Position numbers and translations under genes: made by a program. Below are positions 56,759 through 64,000 of a stretch of DNA of 64,000 nt, in pieces. Origin of the DNA: Heliocidaris erythrogramma (lineage: Eukaryota; Echinodermata; Echinoidea; Camarodonta; Echinometridae); assembly GCA_025617745.1 (NCBI GenBank), contig CM046864.1:31749239-31813238 (forward strand), in the 5' to 3' direction. How positions within the stretch are numbered: position 1 is the first letter of the stretch; each line of letters starts with the position of its first letter. Under the pieces are notes generated by a model. That model was not told the origin of the DNA. It was given only the letters and a program-made list of their open reading frames with translations, and searched no databases.

Positions 56759-58980
56759 ACAAGCTCATGTCAAACATGGACAAAACTACGAGGAAGTTGG
56801 TAAGGAGGAAGGAAGAAATCTAATCGAAAAGAAAGTGAGCCTTGTACTGGCTCAAATCTCTCTTGGTGACACCAAAGAGATTATACCTATTATATCTGGA
56901 AGATAAGCAAGTTCATGTCAAACATGGACAAAACTTCGAGGACGTTGGTAGGAAGGAAAGATGAATTCAAATCGAAAAGAAAGTGAGCGTTGTACTCGCT
57001 CGAATCTCTCTTGGTGACACCAAAGAGATTATACATATTCTATCCGGAAGATAAGCAAGCTCATGTCAAACATTGACAAAACTACGAGGACGTTGGTAAG
57101 GAGGAAGGAAGAAATCTAATCAAAAAGAAAGTGAGCCTTGTACTGGCTCAAATCTCTCTTGGTGACACCAAAGAAATTATACTTATTCTATCCGGAAGAT
57201 AAGCAAGCTCATGTCAAACATGGACAAAACTACGAGGGCGTTCGTAGGAATGAAGGAGGAAATCTAATCGAAAAGAAAGTGTGCCTTGTACTGGCTCAAG
57301 TCTCTCTTGGTGACACCAAAGAGATTATACCTATTCTTTCCGGAAGATAATCAAGCTCATGTCAAACATGGACAAAACTACGAGGAAGTTGGTAAGGAGG
57401 AAGGAGGAAATCTAATCGAAAAGAAAGTGTGCCTTGTACTGGCTCGAATCTCTCCTGGTGACACCAAAGAGATTATACCTATTCTATCCGGAAGATAAGC
57501 AAGCTCATGTCAAACGTGGACAAAACTACGAGGAAGTTGGTAAGGAGGAAGGAGGAAATCTAATCGAAAAGAAAGTGAGAGTTCTACTGGCTCAAATCTC
57601 TCTTGGTGACACCAAAGAGATTATACCTATTCTATCCGGAAGATAAGCAAGCTCATGTCAAACATGGACAAAACTACGAGAGCGTTCGTAGGAAGGAAGG
57701 AGGAAATCTAATCGAAAAGAAAGTGTGCCTTGTACTGGCTCGAATCTCTCCTGGTGACACCAAAGAGATTATACCTATTCTATCAGGAAGATAAACAAGC
57801 TCATGTCAAACATGGACAAAACTACGAGGAAGTTGGTAAGGAGGAAGGAAGAAATCTAATCGAAAAGAAAGTGAGCCTTGTACTGGCTCAAATTTCTCTT
57901 GGTGACGACAAAGTGATTATACCTATTATATCTGGAAGATAAGCAAGTTCATGTCAAACATGGACAAAACTTCGAGGACGTTGGTAGGAAGGAAAGATGA
58001 ATTCAAATCGAAAAGAAAGTGAGCGTTGTACTCGCTCGAATCTCTCTTGGTGACACCAAAGAGATTATACATATTCTATCCGGAAGATAAGCAAGCTCAT
58101 GTCAAACATTGACAAAACTACGAGGACGTTGGTAAGGAGGAAGGAAGAAATCTAATCAAAAAGAAAGTGAGCCTTGTACTGGCTCAAATCTCTCTTGGTG
58201 ACACCAAAGAAATTATACTTATTCTATCCGGAAGATAAGCAAGCTCATGTCAAACATGGACAAAACTACGAGGGCGTTCGTAGGAATGAAGGAGGAAATC
58301 TAATCGAAAAGAAAGTGTGCCTTGTACTGGCTCAAGTCTCTCTTGGTGACACCAAAGAGATTATACCTATTCTTTCCGGAAGATAATCAAGCTCATGTCA
58401 AACATGGACAAAACTACGAGGAAGTTGGTAAGGAGGAAGGAGGAAATCTAATCGAAAAGAAAGCGTGCCTTGTACTGGCTCGAATCTCTCCTGGTGACAC
58501 CAAAGAGATTATACCTATTCTATCCGGAAGATAAGCAAGCTCATGTCAAACGTGGACAAAACTACGAGGAAGTTGGTAAGGAGGAAGGAGGAAATCTAAT
58601 CGAAAAGAAAGTGAGAGTTCTACTGGCTCAAATCTCTCTTGGTGACACCAAAGAGATTATACCTATTCTATCCGGAAGATAAGCAAGCTCATGTCAAACA
58701 TGGACAAAACTACGAGAGCGTTCGTAGGAAGGAAGGAGGAAATCTAATCGAAAAGAAAGTGTGCCTTGTACTGGCTCGAATCTCTCCTGGTGACACCAAA
58801 GAGATTATACCTATTCTATCAGGAAGATAAACAAGCTCATGTCAAACATGGACAAAACTACGAGGAAGTTGGTAAGGAGGAAGGAAGAAATCTAATCGAA
58901 AAGAAAGTGAGCCTTGTACTGGCTCAAATTTCTCTTGGTGACACCAAAGTGATTATACCTATTATATCTGGAAGATAAGC
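56759..58980. repeat. Seven-monomer (1,036-bp) higher-order period
   Basis: The variant GATAAACAAGCTCATG marks the start of each block at about 56755, 57791 and 58827, exactly 1,036 bp apart. The first two blocks match base for base over long stretches. The third follows them only to about 59050 and then diverges. Confidence 0.9.
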
Positions 58981-59799
58981 AAGTTCATGTCAAACATGGA
59001 CAAAACTTCGAGGACGTTGGTAGGAAGGAAAGATGAATTCAAATCGAAAAGAAAATGAGCCTTGTATTGGCTCGAATCTCTCTTGGTGACACACAAGAGA
59101 TTATACCTATTTTATCCGGAAGATACGCAAGCTCATGTCAAACATGGACAGGCCTACGAGGGCGTTCGTAGGAATGAAGGAGGAAATCTAATCGAAAAGA
59201 AAGTGAGCCTTGTATTGGCTCAAATCTCTCTTGGTGACACCAAAAAGATTATACTTATTATATCTGGAAGATAAGCAAGTTCATGTCAAACATGGACAAA
59301 ATTTCGAGGACGTTGGTAGAAAGGAAGGAGGAATTCAAATCGAAAAGAAAGTGAGCCTTGTATTGGCTCAAACCTCTCTTGGTGACACCAAAGAGATTAT
59401 ACTTATTATATCTGGAAGATAAGCAAGTTCATGTCAAACATTGACAAAACTACGAGGACGTTGGTACAGAGGAAGGAAGAAATCTAATCGAAAAGAAAGT
59501 GAGCCTTGTACTGGCTCGAATCTCTCTTGGTGACACCAAAGAGATTATACCTATTATATCCGGAAGATAAGCAAGCTCATGCCAAACATGGACAAAACTT
59601 CGAGGACGTTGGTAAGGAGGAAGGAAGAAATCTAATCGAAAAGAAAGTGAGCCTTGTACTGGCTCAAATCTCTCTTGGTGACACCAAAGAGATTATACCT
59701 ATTATATCTGGAAGATAAGCAAGTTCATGTCAAACATGGACAAAACTTCGAGGACGTTGGTAGGAAGGAAAGATGAATTCAAATCGAAAAGAAAATGAG

Positions 59800-61400
59800 C
59801 CTTGTATTGGCTCGAATCTCTCTTGGTGACACACAAGAGATTATACCTATTTTATCCGGAAGATACGCAAGCTCATGTCAAACATGGACAAAGCTATGAG
59901 GACGCTGGTAAGAAGGAATGAGGAAATCAAATCGAAAAGAAAGTGTGCCTTGTATTGGCTCGAATCTCTCATGGTGACACACAAGAGATTATACCTATTT
60001 TATCCGGAAGATAAGCAAGTTCATGTCAAACATGGACAGGCCTACGAGGGCGTTCGTAGGAATGAAGGAGGAAATCTAATTGAAAAGATAGTGAGCCTTG
60101 TACTGGCTCAAATCTCTCTTGGTGACACCAAAGAGATTATACCTATTCTATCCAGAAGATAAGCAAGCTCATGTCAAACATGGACAAAACTACGAGGGCT
60201 TTGGTAAGGAGGAAGGAGGAAATCTAATCGAAAAGAAAGTGAGCATTGTAATGGCTGGAATCTCTCTTGGTGACACCAAATAGATTATACATATTATATC
60301 CGGACGATAAGCAAGCTCATGTGAAACATGGACAAAGCTACGAGGACGCTGGTAGGAAGGAATGAGGAAATCAAATCGAAAAGAAAGTGTGCCTTGTACT
60401 GGCTCGAATCTCTCTTGGTGACACACAAGAGATTATACCTATTTTATCCGGAAGATACGCAAGCTCATGTCAAACATGGACAGGCCTACGAGGGCGTTCG
60501 TAGGAATGAAGGAGGAAATCTAATCGAAAAGAAAGTGAGCCTTGTATTGGCTCAAATCTCTCTTGGTGACACCAAAAAGATTATACTTATTATATCTGGA
60601 AGATAAGCAAGTTCATGTCAAACATGGACAAAATTTCGAGGACGTTGGTAGAAAGGAAGGAGGAATTCAAATCGAAAAGAAAGTGAGCCTTGTATTGGCT
60701 CAAACCTCTCTTGGTGACACCAAAGAGATTATACTTATTATATCTGGAAGATAAGCAAGTTCATGTCAAACATTGACAAAACTACGAGGACGTTGGTAGA
60801 GAGGAAGGAAGAAATCAAATCGAAAAGAAAGTGTGCCTTGTATTGGCTCGAATCTCTCATGGTGACACACAAGAGATTATACCTATTTTATCCGGAAGAT
60901 AAGCAAGTTCATGTCAAACATGGACAGGCCTACGAGGGCGTTCGTAGGAATGAAGGAGGAAATCTAATTGAAAAGATAGTGAGCCTTGTACTGGCTCAAA
61001 TCTCTCTTGGTGACACCAAAGAGATTATACCTATTCTATCCAGAAGATAAGCAAGCTCATGTCAAACATGGACAAAACTACGAGGGCTTTGGTAAGGAGG
61101 AAGGAGGAAATCTAATCGAAAAGAAAGTGAGCATTGTAATGGCTGGAATCTCTCTTGGTGACACCAAATAGATTATACATATTATATCCGGACGATAAGC
61201 AAGCTCATGTGAAACATGGACAAAGCTACGAGGACGCTGGTAGGAAGGAATGAGGAAATCAAATCGAAAAGAAAGTGTGCCTTGTACTGGCTCGAATCTC
61301 TCTTGGTGACACACAAGAGATTATACCTATTTTATCCGGAAGATAAGCAAGCCCATGTCAAACATGGACAAAACTTCGAGGACGTTGGTAGGAAGGAAGG
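59800..61400. repeat. Six-monomer (888-bp) higher-order period
   Basis: The variants with CCAGAAGATAAGC (60150, 61038) and CACCAAATAGATTATAC (60273, 61161) recur 888 bp apart, and so do the monomers between them. A 1,332-bp (nine-monomer) relation also links 59210 with 60542. Confidence 0.85.
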
Positions 61401-64000
61401 AGGAATTCAAATCGAAAAGAAAGTGAGCCTTGTATTGGCTCGAATCTCTCTTGGTGACACCAAAGAGATTATACCTATTCTATCCGGAAGATAAGCAAGC
61501 TCATGTCAAACATGGACAAAACTTCGAGGACGTTGGTAGGAAGGAAGGAGGAATTCAAATCGAAAAGAAAGTGAGCCTTGTATTGGCTCAAATCTCTCTT
61601 GGTGACACCAAAAAGATTATACTTATTATATCTGGAAGATAAGCAAGCTCATGTCAAACATGGACAAAACTACGAGAGCGTTCGTAGGAAGGAAGGAGGA
61701 AATCTAATCGAAAAGAAAGTGTGCCTTGTACTGGCTCGAATCTCTCCTGGTGACACCAAAGAGATTATACCTATCTATCCGGAAGATAAGCAAGCTCATG
61801 TCAAACATGGACAAAACAACGAGGACGTTGGTAAGAGGAAGGAAGAAATCTAATCGAAAAGATAGTGAGCCTTGTACTGGCTCAAGTCTCTCCTGGTGAC
61901 ACCAAAGAGATTATACCTATTCTTTCCGGAAGATAAGCAAGCTCATGTCAAGCATGGACAAAACTACGAGGGCGTTGGTAAGGAGGAAGGAGGAAATCTA
62001 ATCGAAAAGAAAGTGTGCCTTGTACTGGCTCGAATCTCTCCTGGTGACACCAAAGAGATTATACCTATTCTATCAGGAAGATAAACAAGCTCATGTCAAA
62101 CATGGACAAAACTACGAGGAAGTTGGTAAGGAGGAAGGAAGAAATCTAATCGAAAAGAAAGTGAGCCTTGTACTGGCTCAAATCTCTCTTGGTGACACCA
62201 AAGAGATTATACCTATTATATCTGGAAGATAAGCAAATTCATGTCAAACATGGACAAAACTTCGAGGACGTTGGTAGGAAGGAAAGATGAATTCAAATCG
62301 AAAAGAAAGTGAGCGTTGTACTCGCTCGAATCTCTCTTGGTGACACCAAAGAGATTATACATATTCTATCCGGAAGATAAGCAAGCTCATGTCAAACATT
62401 GACAAAACTACGAGGACGTTGGTAAGGAGGAAGGAAGAAATCTAATCAAAAAGAAAGTGAGCCTTGTACTGGCTCAAATCTCTCTTGGTGACACCAAAGA
62501 AATTATACTTATTCTATCCGGAAGATAAGCAAGCTCATGTCAAACATGGACAAAACTACGAGGGCGTTCGTAGGAAGGAAGGAGGAAATCTAATCGAAAA
62601 GAAAGTGTGCCTTGTACTGGCTCAAGTCTCTCTTGGTGACACCAAAGAGATTATACCTATTCTTTCCGGAAGATAAGCAAGCTCATGTCAAACATGGACA
62701 AAACTACGAGGGCGTTGGTAAGGAGGAAGGAGGAAATCTAATCGAAAAGAAAGTGTGCCTTGTACTGGCTCGAATCTCTCCTGGTGACACCAAAGAGATT
62801 ATACCTATTCTATCCGGAAGATAAGCAAGCTCATGTCAAACGTGGACAAAACTACGAGGAAGTTGGTAAGGAGGAAGGAGGAAATCTAATCGAAAAGAAA
62901 GTGAGAGTTCTACTGGCTCAAATCTCTCTTGGTGACACCAAAGAGATTATACCTATTATATCTGGAAGATAAGCAAGTTCATGTCAAACATGGACAAAGC
63001 GACGAGGACGCTGGTAGGAAGGAATGAGGAAATCAAATCGAAAAGAAAGTGTGCCTTGTACTGGCTCGAATCTCTCTTGGTGACACACAAGAGATTATAC
63101 CTATTTTATCCGGAAGATAAGCAAGCCCATGTCAAACATGGACAAAACTTCGAGGACGCTGGTAGGAAGGAAGGAGGAATTCAAATCGAAAAGAAAGTGA
63201 GCATTGTATTGGCTCGAATCTCTCTTGGTGACACCAAAGAGGTTATACCTATTCTATCCGGAAGATAAGCAAGCTCATGTCAAACATGGACAAAAATTCG
63301 AGGACGTTGGTAGGAAGGAAGGAGGAATTCAAATCGAAAAGAAAGTGAGCCTTGTATTGGCTCAAATCTCTCTTGGTGACACCAAAAAGATTATACTTAT
63401 TATATCCGGAAGATAAGCAAGCTCATGTCAACATGGACAAAGCTACGAGGACGCTGGTAAGAAGGAATGAGGAAATCAAATCGAAAAGAAAGTGTACCTT
63501 GTATTGGCACGAATCTCTCTTGCTGACACCAAAGAGATTATACCTATTCTATCCGGAAGATAAGCAAGCTCATGTCAAACATGGACAAAACTACGAGGAC
63601 GCTGGTAAGGAGGAAGGAAGATATCTAATCAAAAAGAAAGTGAGCCTTGTACTGGCTCAAATCTCTCTTGGTGACACCAAAAAGATTATACCTATTCTAT
63701 CCGGAAGATAAGCAAGCTCATGTCAAACATGGTGAAAACTACGAGGGCGTTTGTAGGAAGGAAGGAGGAAATCTAATCGAAAAGAAAGTGAGTCTTGTAT
63801 GGGCTCGAATCTCTCCTGGTGACACCAAAGAGATTACACCTATTATATCCGGAAGATAAGCAAGCTCATGTCAAACGTGGACAAAACTACGAGGATGTTG
63901 GTAAAGAGGAAGGAAGAAATCTAATCGAAAAGAAAGTGAGCCTTGTACCGGCTCAAATCTCTCCTGGTGACAACCAAAAGATTATACCTATTCTATCAGG

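Larger units (their letters stand above)
52770..64000. repeat. 148-bp satellite array, about 76 monomers
   Basis: Monomers of exactly 148 bp run head to tail from about 52770 to the window edge. The most constant words are GAAGATAAGCAAGCTCATGT, AACATGGACAAAACTACGAG, AATCTAATCGAAAAGAAAGT and TCTCTTGGTGACACCAAAGA. Sequence classes alternate at a few sites (GGGCGTTCG / GACGTTGG / GAAGTTGG; GTGTGCC / GTGAGCC / GTGAGAG). Every monomer has stops, and 148 is not a multiple of three, so the 60-70-codon frames shift with each monomer and are not called as genes. Each monomer holds a hairpin-forming dyad. The array continues beyond 64000. Confidence 0.97.

Noticed and set aside
52895-63859. Dozens of overlapping 60-119-codon frames in the satellite, which look like a repeat-protein family
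   Set aside because: Each is the same satellite segment. 148 bp is not divisible by three, so the frame moves with every monomer, and stops recur in each one. No promoter or splice logic links them.
52770-64000. CENP-B box in the satellite
   Set aside because: GTTCGTAGGAAGG resembles the start of the box but lacks the CGGG part.

Overview
The window looks like eukaryotic nuclear DNA from a marine invertebrate. It is AT-rich and intron-scale sparse. It carries a glycan-biosynthesis gene array, tRNA-derived SINEs, DIRS, Penelope-like and LINE retroelement remains, TTAA-flanked and 8/9-bp-TSD DNA transposons, GACCTTTGACC-type repeats and a long satellite. The combination fits an echinoderm or similar deuterostome best, but the sequence does not prove the phylum. 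No bacterial features (operons, ribosome binding sites, CRISPR, rRNA) were seen.

Region 1 (1-19280) is a tandem array of about 6.1-kb units. Each unit holds one single-exon alpha-1,3-fucosyltransferase (GT10) gene on the minus strand plus its 5' flank. Unit A (1-13066) ends in an intact 423-codon gene. Unit B (13067-19220) ends in a copy killed by a 7-bp deletion and a nonsense codon. A 60-bp stub of a third unit follows. Unit A is twice as long as B because it took three later insertions: a 6,144-bp TTAA-flanked transposon with degraded host-like exons, a 734-bp element with 9-bp TSD and a 104-bp element with 8-bp TSD. Unit B keeps the empty site for all three.

Region 2 (19281-26100) has no recognised gene apart from a possible two-exon unit behind a CCAAT/TATA promoter near 24250-25097. 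The rest is a degenerate C-rich tandem region, a kilobase-scale polypyrimidine stretch with a SINE in it, and a roughly 270-bp tandem repeat.

Region 3 (about 26400-37810) is a nest of mobile elements. A decayed DIRS-type retrotransposon (gag, reverse transcriptase, partial RNase H, start of the tyrosine recombinase) is broken twice by one unfamiliar terminal-inverted-repeat element. That element has ACGT-dense ends and two divergent tRNA-like segments. One copy is itself split by a 1.9-kb Kolobok-like transposon with a decayed THAP finger. The element and its flank recur in inverted orientation 3.2 kb away, so 30429-37810 forms a giant imperfect palindrome with a 26-bp minisatellite in its loop.

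Region 4 (37811-52760) is relic-rich intergenic DNA: a 5'-truncated LINE, a Penelope-like RT fragment, several small inverted-repeat elements (one with a clear 9-bp TSD), SINEs and homopolymer runs.

Region 5 (52770-64000, running off the right edge) is a satellite array of 148-bp monomers, about 76 copies, with higher-order 4-, 7- and 6-monomer periods. The many 60-70-codon frames there are by-products of the satellite.

Only the GT10 gene at 11793-13064 is an intact, confidently functional-looking coding sequence.
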